From contig JBLHGN010000002.1 in the NCBI GenBank assembly GCA_047616325.1, positions 1 to 42,132 on the forward strand: 42,132 nt of DNA. Direction: 5' to 3'. This DNA comes from JBLHGN01 sp047616325. GTDB lineage: Bacteria; Pseudomonadota; Gammaproteobacteria; Pseudomonadales; Cellvibrionaceae. A model generated the notes under the pieces. It saw nothing but the letters and a program-made list of their open reading frames with translations. It made no database searches and was not told the DNA's origin. The translations under genes and the position numbers were made by a program. This document shows, in pieces, positions 7,898-16,488 of this stretch (positions within the stretch are counted from its first letter, which is position 1; the number at the start of each line of letters is the position of its first letter).

Positions 7898-9015
7898 TTA
7901 AAACACAAACTGTGCGCGCAAACGAAATTCTTCGCCGTTATTTTCGTTTGTATTATTGACTGGCTTCGCCTCTTCCCCGTAGCTGTAACTGGCTGCAATT
8001 TTTACGTGCTTATTGGCGTAATAATTTAAACTTACTGAAAGTGATTGTGCATCGATTTCACCTAACTCAACATCAGAGCATTCACCGTCTCCAGCGTCAT
8101 AGCGCAACACTAGCTGCCATGCGCCCATATCAGAAGTGGGTACTACATTGGCAAACACGCCATTGACATAGGGGAAACTTTCACCGGTAAAAAAACACCC
8201 TGCTTCTACATACATGCCTCGTCGAGCATCACCAATATCAGGGTCTGAGGTCATCCACTCCGATTAAAGATGAACTGGGCCGTTAACAAAGGCAAACTCT
8301 AAGGCGACGGCATTTTGTTCACTTCGCGAAGAAAACGCACCGCCAACATGAAGCACACGCACCGGGTTTAAAATTAAGGCGCTGTATACGCGGCCGGTAA
8401 TCGCAACGTTTTCTTCCTCTTGCTCTGTGCCCACTTCGCCGGCTTCAAATACTCCCAATGCATAGGAGAAAGCCGACAGTTTTCCTTCTACAAGCACCCC
8501 CGCCGAACGACCAAAGGTGTAACCGTCTGAAACAGGATAGCGCTCTGGAATGGCAATATTTTTTATACTGCCCAGCCAGCTCATGCCAAAGGGTTCTTTC
8601 ATTCGACCAACGCTGACCCAAGCCTTTTCACCAAAATCGCGATACTGCATGTAGGAGCTCAGTAAGTTGCTGCCACTGCCCTGATCGACATCGAAGCGCG
8701 AAAGAAAATACCAATCATAGGCGTGGCCAGAGAGCGTCAGGCACGCGCGTCTTACCTCTGCATTATTTTCCTGGCTCTCTCTGTTGAGTGCCGCATAATT
8801 GTAATCGAGCTGCATTCTTACATTAAGTTTTAAAGCGAAGGTGTTGTCGTAAGTAGTAACGCCAAGACCATTACTGGCACTGCCAATAAGGGCTTTATTT
8901 GTTGCCGTTGGGGCAGACTGACCTGTAGATACGTCTACAATTACGCTTGGCGTGCGGCAATCGTCACCACAAAAATCGCTGTTCTGTGTATTGTGCTACT
9001 TACCTTTTTCGTCAT
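7898..9015 (-). pseudogene. OprO/OprP-like phosphate-type outer-membrane porin, broken
   Basis: This is the remnant of a trimeric beta-barrel porin of the phosphate-selective O/P family. The conserved core is readable: MQLDYNYAALN, RRACLTLSGHAYDWYFLSRFD, MKEPFGMSW, PERYPVSDGYTFGRSAGV, and MYVEAGCFFTGESFPY, with a C-terminus ending in QFVF as barrel proteins do. An in-frame TAA at 8264-8266 replaces what should be a Gln codon: the frame reads GPVHL, stop, SEWMTSDPDIGD, where the family has a Q before SEW. Upstream of 8815 the frame stays open to about 8996, but the only signal-peptide-like start (MTKKVSSTIHRTAIFVVTIA, ATG at 9015) lies in another frame, so a second lesion near 8940-9000 is probable. 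The 8264-8815 and 7898-8254 pieces should not be read as two genes. Confidence 0.85.
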
Positions 9016-9201
9016 TAATTTCAATAGCACGTTCTTTATTATGCCAACTACCGTCGAACATTTGTTACTTTCCATGGTGACCCGCACGCCTCAAAAATTG
9101 TTTTGGGGCTTAGGTTAACTTATGGCTAGCAAGTGCTGTCGCACCCATATCAAATTTATGGCTTATCAAAACAGGGATTTAACATCAGAACAATGTCCAT
9201 T

Positions 9202-9390
9202 TCAGCAATTTTCCTGCCGTGCCGAGATGGCGACGATATCTTCGCCGCTCACTTCCACATCGATAACAATGGGACTGCAACACACATGGCAGTCTTCAAC
9301 ATATTCCTGGGTTTCCACAGAGGGATCAACTAGTACGGTAAGCACCTCGCCACAGTAGGGGCAAGGTAATTGCGATTCAATTAAGTTCAC
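9202..9390 (-). CDS. CPXCG-motif cysteine-rich protein
   Basis: This 62-residue protein matches the small Cys-rich CPXCG family: CPYCG near the N-terminus, a D-PSVETQEYVEDC segment, then CHVCCSPI and a short acidic tail. The two paired cysteine motifs should bind one zinc ion. Function is unknown; the family is widespread in marine gammaproteobacteria. It is a single gene facing left, with the divergent yqaB-like gene starting 199 bases away, and a 10-bp inverted repeat lies between them. The porin pseudogene lies downstream on the same strand, but too far and too damaged to infer linkage. Confidence 0.85.
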   Translation of the reverse strand: MNLIESQLPCPYCGEVLTVLVDPSVETQEYVEDCHVCCSPIVIDVEVSGEDIVAISARQENC

Positions 9391-9425
9391 GACACTGGAC
9401 CTTTAATGGTTACTTTTGCTGGCGA

Positions 9426-9457
9426 AATTAGTGCCGATTTAAGCACAGGCACTAATT
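9426..9457. promoter_or_regulatory. 10-bp perfect inverted repeat between divergent genes
   Basis: AATTAGTGCC (9426-9435) and GGCACTAATT (9448-9457) are perfect complements separated by 12 bases. The repeat lies between the divergent CPXCG and yqaB-like genes, 36 bases upstream of the former start codon. It could be an operator for a dimeric regulator or a hairpin in the CPXCG leader. No T-run follows on either strand, so a terminator is unlikely. Confidence 0.4.
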
Positions 9458-9588
9458 ATTTGGTATTCGGCGTCACAGCCTTTACTATAGCCTCCCTTTT
9501 ACGATAGACACCTTTTGCTGCGGCCACTCCCACAATCGGCATTTCCGCAAGACGCGCCGAGTCTATAGAGAGAACTCAAGGTTTATTA

Positions 9589-10188
9589 ATGTATCACGAT
9601 TACGACGCTCTTATTTTTGATATGGACGGCACCCTGGTGGACAGTGGCAAGTTGCACGAACACGCCTGGACAGGCGCTTTACGCCCCCACAACATTCCAG
9701 TAGACAGGGCCTTAATGCGATCGTTAGCCGGTGTACCTACACGCCAAACCGTGGAATTAGTGCTGCAACACAATGGCATCGAAGGCTCCGAGCTAGTAGG
9801 CATTATCACCGAGTTGAAAGAACAACTTTCCCGCCAGTTGATGGAAGTTCACGTTAAACCCACAACACTTGTCGATATTGTTAAACAATATCATGGCAAA
9901 AAGCCCATGGCGGTCGGCACCGGCGCCTCTACCGCCGAAGCAATATCAATTCTCAAACACTGCGGATTGTTACACTACATCGACCACGTCGTGGGCGCCG
10001 ATCTCGCTGAACATCCAAAACCCGCCCCCGATACATTTTTATTATGTGCGCAAAAAATGGGTATACCGCCACAGCGCTGTATAGTGTTTGAAGATGCAGC
10101 GCTCGGCATTCGAGCGGCAAAAAGTGCCAAAATGGCGGTTATTGACGTGCTTGAGACTTACGCTATTGCCAATGATTATTTTTTATAA
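9589..10188 (+). CDS. HAD-family sugar phosphatase, YqaB-like
   Basis: This 199-residue protein is a haloacid-dehalogenase-type phosphatase close to Escherichia coli YqaB (fructose-1-phosphate and related sugar phosphates). Motif I is FDMDGTLVDS (nucleophile and general acid Asp), motif II MAVGTGAS, motif III Lys in HPKPAPDTFLLCAQ, and motif IV VFEDAALGIRAAKSA. The small alpha-helical cap lies between motifs I and II. AAGG precedes the ATG by about ten bases. It reads in the same direction as dbpA, 143 bases downstream, but the gap suggests a separate transcript. Exact substrate cannot be read from sequence. Confidence 0.88.
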   Translation: MYHDYDALIFDMDGTLVDSGKLHEHAWTGALRPHNIPVDRALMRSLAGVPTRQTVELVLQHNGIEGSELVGIITELKEQLSRQLMEVHVKPTTLVDIVKQYHGKKPMAVGTGASTAEAISILKHCGLLHYIDHVVGADLAEHPKPAPDTFLLCAQKMGIPPQRCIVFEDAALGIRAAKSAKMAVIDVLETYAIANDYFL

Positions 10189-10331
10189 ACTTGCCACTTA
10201 CCGCTCTTGCACATTATTTTGCGCCCAAGGGTTTGAATTGTAAGGCTTACTTCGAGTCGCACCTTTCTACCAAGTGGCCAAACAGCCAAACCACTAAGCC
10301 ACACTTTTTAAGTCAAACAAAACGAGCCCCC

Positions 10332-11714
10332 ATGAGCAATACAGCCTTTACCACTTTAGATCTCCCGCAAGCCATGCTCGATAATCTCAACAATTTGGCT
10401 TACACATCTATGACGCCCATCCAGGCGCTAGCGCTGCCCAAGGCGCTGAGCGGCAAAGACCTTATCGCACAGGCGAAGACGGGGAGCGGCAAAACACTCA
10501 CCTTTGGCCTTCCACTTTTACTTGCATTGAATCCGCGCGACTTCAGCACTCAGGCCCTGGTGATATGCCCTACCCGCGAGCTGTGCACTCAGGTCGCAAC
10601 CGAATTGCGCAAACTGGCGCGCTTTCAGGCCAACATTAAAATCGTCATTCTTTGCGGCGGCCAATCCATTGGCCCACAGATAGGTTCGCTAGAGCACGGC
10701 GCTCACGTGGTGGTGGGAACGCCTGGACGACTCGCCGATCACTTAAAAAAGGCCACCCTAGACCTAGGCCGCGTGAAACACTTGGTATTGGACGAAGCCG
10801 ACCGAATGTTGGAAATGGGCTTTTTGGACGCGGTAGAAGGCATTATTAAACACACGCCAAAATCGCGCCAAACCCTTTTCTTTTCGGCCACTTTTGCCAA
10901 AGACATTCTCGATCTAAGCACTAAATTTCAAGTAGAACCAGAACATTTAAACGTCGAATCACAACACGACAGCTCCACCATCGTGCAAAAATTTTACAAC
11001 GTCAGCGACATCGACAAAACTGCCGCCTTAGACACAGCCTTACGTGCCCATCAAATTAATTTAGCGGTAATATTTTGCAATACCAAAGTCACCGTCAACG
11101 AAGTCAATGAATTTTTGCTTGCCCAAGGTTATGTCAGTTGCGCACTGCATGGCGATATGGAACAGCGAGACCGCGACCAAACCCTTATTCAATTCAAACA
11201 CAGCAGTTGCCAGTTTTTGGTGGCCACCGATGTGGCGGCAAGAGGTTTGGATATCGTCGATCTGCCCGCCGTCATCAACTACGACCTGCCGCGCGAAACC
11301 GACATATATACCCACCGCATCGGCCGCACCGGGCGCGCGGGCAAAAGCGGCTTGGCCTTAAGTTTAGTGGCTAAGAGAGAGCGGTATAAATTCGAAATTG
11401 TGGCTTCACTACAGAGAGATCTCGACGCTGGCCTGACCGATATAGGCACCCTAAGAGCGGGTAATAAAAGCATTGTTCCACCGCCTATGGTAACGCTATG
11501 TATCGGTGGCGGTCGCAAGGAAAAAGTTCGCGCTGGCGACATTCTGGGGGCACTTACCGGCGATGCGGGCATCAATGGCAGTGCGGTTGGCAAAATAGAT
11601 ATTCTTGACTATGTCGCATTTGTAGCCATAGAGCGCAAATCAGCCTCCAAAGCACTGGGACGACTTATCAACGGCAAAATAAAAGGCAGAAAGTTTAAAG
11701 TGAGAACGTTGTAA
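10332..11714 (+). CDS. dbpA: ATP-dependent RNA helicase DbpA
   Basis: This 460-residue DEAD-box helicase acts in 50S ribosomal subunit assembly, recruited to hairpin 92 of 23S rRNA. The Q motif (MTPIQALALP), motif I AKTGSGKT, PTREL, TPGR, DEAD, SAT, RGLDI and HRIGRTGRAG are all present in order. The last about 75 residues (from VTLCIGGGRKEKVRAGDILGAL on, in part) match the DbpA RNA-binding domain, which separates it from other DEAD-box proteins. The frame is open from 10191, but I take the ATG at 10332 because its product has the family length (457 in E. coli) and begins just before the Q motif. It ends about 110 bases before the convergent NIT-like gene. Confidence 0.93.
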   Translation: MSNTAFTTLDLPQAMLDNLNNLAYTSMTPIQALALPKALSGKDLIAQAKTGSGKTLTFGLPLLLALNPRDFSTQALVICPTRELCTQVATELRKLARFQANIKIVILCGGQSIGPQIGSLEHGAHVVVGTPGRLADHLKKATLDLGRVKHLVLDEADRMLEMGFLDAVEGIIKHTPKSRQTLFFSATFAKDILDLSTKFQVEPEHLNVESQHDSSTIVQKFYNVSDIDKTAALDTALRAHQINLAVIFCNTKVTVNEVNEFLLAQGYVSCALHGDMEQRDRDQTLIQFKHSSCQFLVATDVAARGLDIVDLPAVINYDLPRETDIYTHRIGRTGRAGKSGLALSLVAKRERYKFEIVASLQRDLDAGLTDIGTLRAGNKSIVPPPMVTLCIGGGRKEKVRAGDILGALTGDAGINGSAVGKIDILDYVAFVAIERKSASKALGRLINGKIKGRKFKVRTL

Positions 11715-11824
11715 TTAAAAACATTAAAGCTAAGCGCATTGTTGGTGAGATCGCTATAGAAAGTAGCATTTACTTTTTTGACATACTGTCTTACCGGCCT
11801 ACCTTTTCTCGCGCATTGAATTAT

Positions 11825-12856
11825 TCAGATATACAGTGCGTGGCCTTGGGTAGAGTTTTGCGTAAACCAGGCTTCCAATTCTTCACCTTGATAAGCGCGC
11901 ACAATGGCCATTCCCTCGTCGACAATAGACCAGTAACTGTCTATAAATGATGTCGCCAATTCAAAAATCTTCGATGCCGTAGTTTTACCTCCGGCATTCG
12001 ATAACACATGGTTTTCAACTAAGCTTAATAAATAGATAAAGCGCGTTTCAAGTTCACCAATAAATGTTAGAGTTTTATAATTCACACTCACATTTTTTTG
12101 TAAGCGCGTCGCACAATGGCGGAGCTTTTCATTGCGATCGCGTGTGCAATCCAATAAAAATCTCAGTTTTCGGCCAAGATCACCGCCGCTATTGCCAGAT
12201 GCGGCTGCGTAAGTAGCCAGGCCGCGGATTTTTGCCATAAATTCGATCATTTCAGGCAATTGCGCGCAAACAAAGCTTAATACTTCAATTTTGTTTGCGC
12301 GCTTAATGTAATTCCATTCTTCGTTTTCCTGTTCAGGCCCATCTTTATTTTCACCTACTTGGGGATTTAAAGTGTTGTCGAATATAACACCGCTAGCGGT
12401 TAGCATTGAGCCAACCGGATGCTCTATAATTTTTGCTAGTTTCAGCACCATAGCAAGAAGCTGCTCAATAAAATGTGAATGTAACTCAAAATTTTCGCTA
12501 AGCCTGTCGTCTTGCCAACCGTCGCGAATTGTCTGCCACTCCGAGTGAAGGTTTTGTTGATCTCTGGATGATAAAAGCCCACCACTTTTTATAGCAAAGG
12601 CCTCTAAAATGGCGATGCGTTTTTGCAATTGCTGCTGCAAAACCTGAAAATCTTTTTCAAACACACTATTGCCCGCCAGAAGCCCCATGCTAATACCGCG
12701 ATGTTTCTGTACAGCCTTTATCATATGATTGAGCTGATCCACCAAATCGTGAGCCACCATGCGCTGTTTATAGGCCTCGCAAAAATTCACCAGAGTCTCG
12801 TCTGGCTCGGCGACGAGAGAGGTATTTATAGGCGACAATTGCGGAACAGTATTCAT
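11825..12856 (-). CDS. orphan protein with nitrate/nitrite-sensing (NIT)-like domain
   Basis: I do not recognise this 343-residue protein with certainty. It is rich in alpha-helix and has no signal peptide or clear membrane segment. Residues about 38-60 (DQLNHMIKAVQKHRGISMGLLAG, quoted only in part here: VQKHRGISMGLLAG) and a later RGLATYAAASGN resemble the paired RGxS/RGL helices of NIT domains, which sense nitrate and nitrite in chemoreceptors and kinases. There is no attached GGDEF, kinase or methyl-accepting domain, so it would be a stand-alone sensor or adaptor. It is a single gene between dbpA (convergent) and a long spacer. The NIT assignment is tentative. Confidence 0.55.
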   Translation of the reverse strand: MNTVPQLSPINTSLVAEPDETLVNFCEAYKQRMVAHDLVDQLNHMIKAVQKHRGISMGLLAGNSVFEKDFQVLQQQLQKRIAILEAFAIKSGGLLSSRDQQNLHSEWQTIRDGWQDDRLSENFELHSHFIEQLLAMVLKLAKIIEHPVGSMLTASGVIFDNTLNPQVGENKDGPEQENEEWNYIKRANKIEVLSFVCAQLPEMIEFMAKIRGLATYAAASGNSGGDLGRKLRFLLDCTRDRNEKLRHCATRLQKNVSVNYKTLTFIGELETRFIYLLSLVENHVLSNAGGKTTASKIFELATSFIDSYWSIVDEGMAIVRAYQGEELEAWFTQNSTQGHALYI

Positions 12857-13207
12857 AACGCTCGGTTAACCAAGTTGATTTCGATATCAGCGACGACCAA
12901 AGCGCCGAAGCGCTTGGCTATGGCCTAAGCAATGTCTATACCAACGAACGAGCAAGGCACTAGATACTCATTGCATTGTAAACGTCTACCATTTGCTAAG
13001 CCCTTATCACCTAGCCACTAAACTAACGATTGGCAGGAGATACACCTACTTATACACGGCCTGAACCGCTATAATATTTCGCCCATCCCGACCAGTAGTG
13101 CGGTGGATTGCCCTAGAATTTGGCTTATATAAACATAACAAAGCCATTCGTTTCCCGTGCAAAACTTTTTCAAACCTAAGTCAAGTTACCTTAAAGGAAA
13201 ATCGATC
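12857..13207. other. 351-bp divergent spacer with a short coding-like remnant
   Basis: The spacer separates the NIT-like gene (leftward) and the DUF4399 gene (rightward) and should hold both promoters. On the plus strand, about 12870-12963 reads as an open stretch containing VDFDISDDQSAEALGYGLSN and VYTNERARH before a TAG. Its composition looks coding but it has no start codon, so it may be a gene remnant or chance. Nothing else is recognised. Confidence 0.3.
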
Positions 13208-13675
13208 ATGAGTCGCATTAAATCACTTAACGTCCTACTGTGCCCCCTATTGGTGCTTTTTTCCATGTCCGTTATTGCTCAACAAGCGAGCAATTCACCT
13301 AAAGGTGCCAAAGTGAGTATTGTTGAACCAAAAAATGGCGCAATTGTGGTCAGTCCAGTTAAAGTCGTTTTTGCCCTAGATAAAATGATGGTTATGCCAG
13401 CGGGTGTGGTACACAGCGACAGTGGTCACCATCACTTACTTGTAGATGTTGACGCTTTACCTGCTCTCGATGCACCGATTCCTGCAGACGCCCAGCACCT
13501 TCACTTTGGCAAAGGCCAAACCGAAACCACCTTAAATCTGGTGCCGGGAACCCACACCCTGCAATTGTTGCTTGGCGACCACTTCCACCGACCACATAAC
13601 CCGGTTGTGGCCTCTGAAGTAGTAAAGATCACCATTAAGGACAATGCCAACAAGAGCGCCGCCGGCACTCACTAG
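13208..13675 (+). CDS. DUF4399 periplasmic protein
   Basis: This 155-residue secreted protein has a signal peptide (MSRIKSLNVLLCPLLVLFSM followed by SVIA, cleavage probably before QQ) and a DUF4399 domain. The domain is recognised by VEPKNGAIVVSPVKVVFAL, the His-rich HSDSGHHHLLVD, HLHFGKGQTET, PGTHTLQLLLGDHFHRPHNP and a final beta-strand. The clustered histidines suggest metal binding, but no function is established. The frame is open from 13157; I take 13208 because AAAGGA lies nine bases upstream and the signal peptide begins there. It is followed by a strong GC-rich hairpin and appears monocistronic. Confidence 0.85.
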   Translation: MSRIKSLNVLLCPLLVLFSMSVIAQQASNSPKGAKVSIVEPKNGAIVVSPVKVVFALDKMMVMPAGVVHSDSGHHHLLVDVDALPALDAPIPADAQHLHFGKGQTETTLNLVPGTHTLQLLLGDHFHRPHNPVVASEVVKITIKDNANKSAAGTH

Positions 13676-13697
13676 CACGTGATATAGCCTACCAAGT

Positions 13698-13735
13698 CGG
13701 GGGGTGGATTCACTATCGAGCCCCCCGCCCTTATT
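13698..13735 (+). terminator. rho-independent terminator after the DUF4399 gene
   Basis: CGGGGGG (13698-13704) pairs with CCCCCCG (13721-13727) around a 16-base loop, followed by CCCTTATT. It lies 22 bases after the stop codon at 13675 and before leuS, so it should end the DUF4399 transcript. The T-run is short. Confidence 0.6.
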
Positions 13736-13893
13736 AATCGACGCGCGAGCTCAAGTGCTCGCCCATTCAGGTCTACCTTTACGCCCTTCAACGTCCTATA
13801 ATCCGCTCCTCCTTATACAATGCGCGATTGACCACTAGCTTTGCCGCATTATAAAAATTCACTTACTTTATTACTCAGGCGCTAACTTCCACC

Positions 13894-16488
13894 ATGAACG
13901 AACTTTATCAGCCTTCCTCCATAGAACCACGCATTCAAAAATACTGGGAAGAGAAAAAAAGCTTTGAAGTAAGCGAAGATAGCAACAAGGAAAAGTTCTA
14001 TTGCTTGGCCATGTTTCCCTACCCCAGCGGGCGCTTGCACATGGGCCACGTGCGCAACTACACCATCAGCGACGTCATTGCGCGCTTCCAGCGAATGCAG
14101 GGCAAAAATGTTCTACACCCCATGGGTTGGGATGCGTTTGGTCTACCGGCAGAAAATGCCGCTATAAAAAATAAAACAGCTCCCGCAAAGTGGACGTACA
14201 GCAATACTGACTACATGCGCAAACAGCTAAAAGAGCTGGGGTTTGGGTTCGACTGGTCGCGCGAAATTACCACATGCAAACCCGACTACTACAAATGGGA
14301 GCAGTGGTTTTTTACTCGCCTGGTAAAAAAAGGGCTGGCCTATAAAAAAGTGTCGGCGGTGAACTGGTGCCCCCACGACGCCACGGTCTTGGCCAACGAG
14401 CAGGTAATAGAAGGCCGCTGCTGGCGCTGTGAAACATTGGTAGAACGCAAAGAAATACCCCAGTGGTTTATCAAAATCACCGACTACGCAGAAGAATTGC
14501 TGAAAGACCTCGACCAGCTGCCCGATTGGCCAGAGAAGGTCAAAACCATGCAGCGTAATTGGATAGGCAAAAGCTGCGGCGTAGAGATGAGTTTCAAACT
14601 CGCCTTGCCCGTAGCCGGTCTTTCACAGGTGGAAGTATACACAACTCGCCCGGACACCATTATGGGTGTTACCTATATTACCCTCGCCGCCGAACACCCC
14701 ATTAGCCTTGAATTAGCGCAAAGCAATGAAACATTGGCGCAATTCATTCAGGAAACAAAGGTAAACTCGATTGCTGAAGCCGACATGGCCAACATGGAAA
14801 AATGCGGCCTAAATACCGGCTTAACAACGTTGCACCCCATCACCGGCGAGCAGGTTTCGGTATGGGTGGGCAATTATGTGCTTATGGATTATGGTTCAGG
14901 CGCCGTTATGGCCGTGCCCGCACACGACCAGCGCGACTGGGAATTTGCCCACAAATACGGCCTAGAGATTATTCAGGTAATTGCCCCGGCGGACGATAGC
15001 GCTATTGACCTCGACGCGGCGGCCTACACAGAAAAAGGACTATTGATAAACTCTGGCGAATTCGACGGGTTAAATTTTGAAGGTGCCTTTGAAGCCATAT
15101 CACAAACACTGGTAGCGGCAAACAAGGGACGCGTAACTACCAACTACCGTCTTCGCGACTGGGGCGTATCGCGGCAGCGTTATTGGGGCACACCCATTCC
15201 CATTTTTAACTTGCCCGATGGCGGAGTCATTCCTGTGCCAGCCGACCGGCTGCCCATTCTGTTGCCCGAAGATGTAGAAATGGACGGCGTACAGTCACCT
15301 CTCAAGGCCGATGGTCAATGGCGCAAAGATGAACTGGACGGCCAAGCGCTGGAACGGGAAACGGATACCTTCGACACCTTTATGGAGTCGTCCTGGTATT
15401 ACGCCCGTTACACCTCCGCCAATGCAGATACAATGCTAGATAAAAATTCCGCCAACTACTGGTTACCTGTAGACCAATATGTGGGTGGCATTGAACACGC
15501 CATTTTACACCTGTTGTATGCGCGCTTCTTTCACAAACTGATGCGCGACGAGGGCTTAATAAACTCCGATGAGCCCTTTAAACGATTGCTGTGCCAAGGC
15601 ATGGTATTGGCAGATTCCTTTTATAAAACTGGGCAAACCGGTGCCAAAGAATGGGTAGCGCCAGAATACGTCAGCATAGAAAAAGACGACAAAGGCAAAA
15701 CCGTTAAAGCCACGCTTACCAGCACTGGAGAAGCTTTGGAATTTGGCGGCATGACAAAAATGTCTAAGTCAAAAAACAACGGGGTTGACCCAGAACACAT
15801 TATTGCAAAATACGGTGCCGATACCGTGCGTCTCTTCACTATGTTCGCCGCGCCACCAGATCAAACCCTGGAGTGGGTGGACAGCGGTGTTGAGGGCGCT
15901 TCACGCTTTTTGAAAAAGCTGTGGCGTGCTGTGATTCAGCACGTGGAAGCTGGGGATGCGGGCGAAATAAATGCCGACACTCTGCCCGAACAACAACGCG
16001 ACCTGCGCAGGAAAACACACGAGACCATCAAAAAAGTAAGCGACGACTTTGCACGCCGATACACCTTCAATACGGCCATAGCGGCGGTAATGGAACTGCT
16101 AAACGACGTGGGTCGGCATGCCGACCGCTCCACATCAGCAGGGCTTGCCGTTGAACGCGAAGCGCTAAGCAGTGCCACGCTGTTACTAGCCCCCATCGTG
16201 CCACACATCTGCCACGAACTTTGGCATATTCTCGGTCACGAAGACGATATTCTTGACCGTGGCTGGCCTTCGTTTAACGAAGCGGCTCTCGTGCGCAGTA
16301 CCATTACCATCGTTTGCCAGGTAAACGGCAAGGTGCGCTCTCAAATCGAAGTACCCGCCGATGCGGACAAAGACACAATTGAGAAACTCGCGCTGTCCAA
16401 TGAAAACGTGCAAAAATTTATCGTCGGTAAACATATACGAAAGGTAATTGTTGTGCCCGGAAAGCTCGTTAACGTGGTGGCCAATTAA
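13894..16488 (+). CDS. leuS: leucyl-tRNA synthetase
   Basis: This 864-residue class I aminoacyl-tRNA synthetase charges tRNA-Leu with leucine in the cytoplasm. The HIGH motif appears as HMGH (residues 49-52) in FPYPSGRLHMGHVRNYT and KMSKS at 622-626 in MTKMSKSKNNGVDPE. The editing domain is present between them, with the TTRPDTIMGVTY segment and the MAVPAHDQRD motif that form the editing pocket, so post-transfer proofreading should work. The zinc-finger region shows CPHDATVLANEQV and CWRC. Length agrees with E. coli LeuRS (860). lptE follows with no gap (stop codon directly joined to ATG) and holA after that, the usual gammaproteobacterial order. Confidence 0.98.
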   Translation: MNELYQPSSIEPRIQKYWEEKKSFEVSEDSNKEKFYCLAMFPYPSGRLHMGHVRNYTISDVIARFQRMQGKNVLHPMGWDAFGLPAENAAIKNKTAPAKWTYSNTDYMRKQLKELGFGFDWSREITTCKPDYYKWEQWFFTRLVKKGLAYKKVSAVNWCPHDATVLANEQVIEGRCWRCETLVERKEIPQWFIKITDYAEELLKDLDQLPDWPEKVKTMQRNWIGKSCGVEMSFKLALPVAGLSQVEVYTTRPDTIMGVTYITLAAEHPISLELAQSNETLAQFIQETKVNSIAEADMANMEKCGLNTGLTTLHPITGEQVSVWVGNYVLMDYGSGAVMAVPAHDQRDWEFAHKYGLEIIQVIAPADDSAIDLDAAAYTEKGLLINSGEFDGLNFEGAFEAISQTLVAANKGRVTTNYRLRDWGVSRQRYWGTPIPIFNLPDGGVIPVPADRLPILLPEDVEMDGVQSPLKADGQWRKDELDGQALERETDTFDTFMESSWYYARYTSANADTMLDKNSANYWLPVDQYVGGIEHAILHLLYARFFHKLMRDEGLINSDEPFKRLLCQGMVLADSFYKTGQTGAKEWVAPEYVSIEKDDKGKTVKATLTSTGEALEFGGMTKMSKSKNNGVDPEHIIAKYGADTVRLFTMFAAPPDQTLEWVDSGVEGASRFLKKLWRAVIQHVEAGDAGEINADTLPEQQRDLRRKTHETIKKVSDDFARRYTFNTAIAAVMELLNDVGRHADRSTSAGLAVEREALSSATLLLAPIVPHICHELWHILGHEDDILDRGWPSFNEAALVRSTITIVCQVNGKVRSQIEVPADADKDTIEKLALSNENVQKFIVGKHIRKVIVVPGKLVNVVAN

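Noticed and set aside
7898..8815. Two separate small porin-like genes
   Set aside because: Both lie in one frame separated by a single TAA, and together match one porin.
10191..10331. 47-residue extension of DbpA
   Set aside because: It exceeds the family length and lacks conserved residues; the ATG at 10332 fits the Q-motif spacing.
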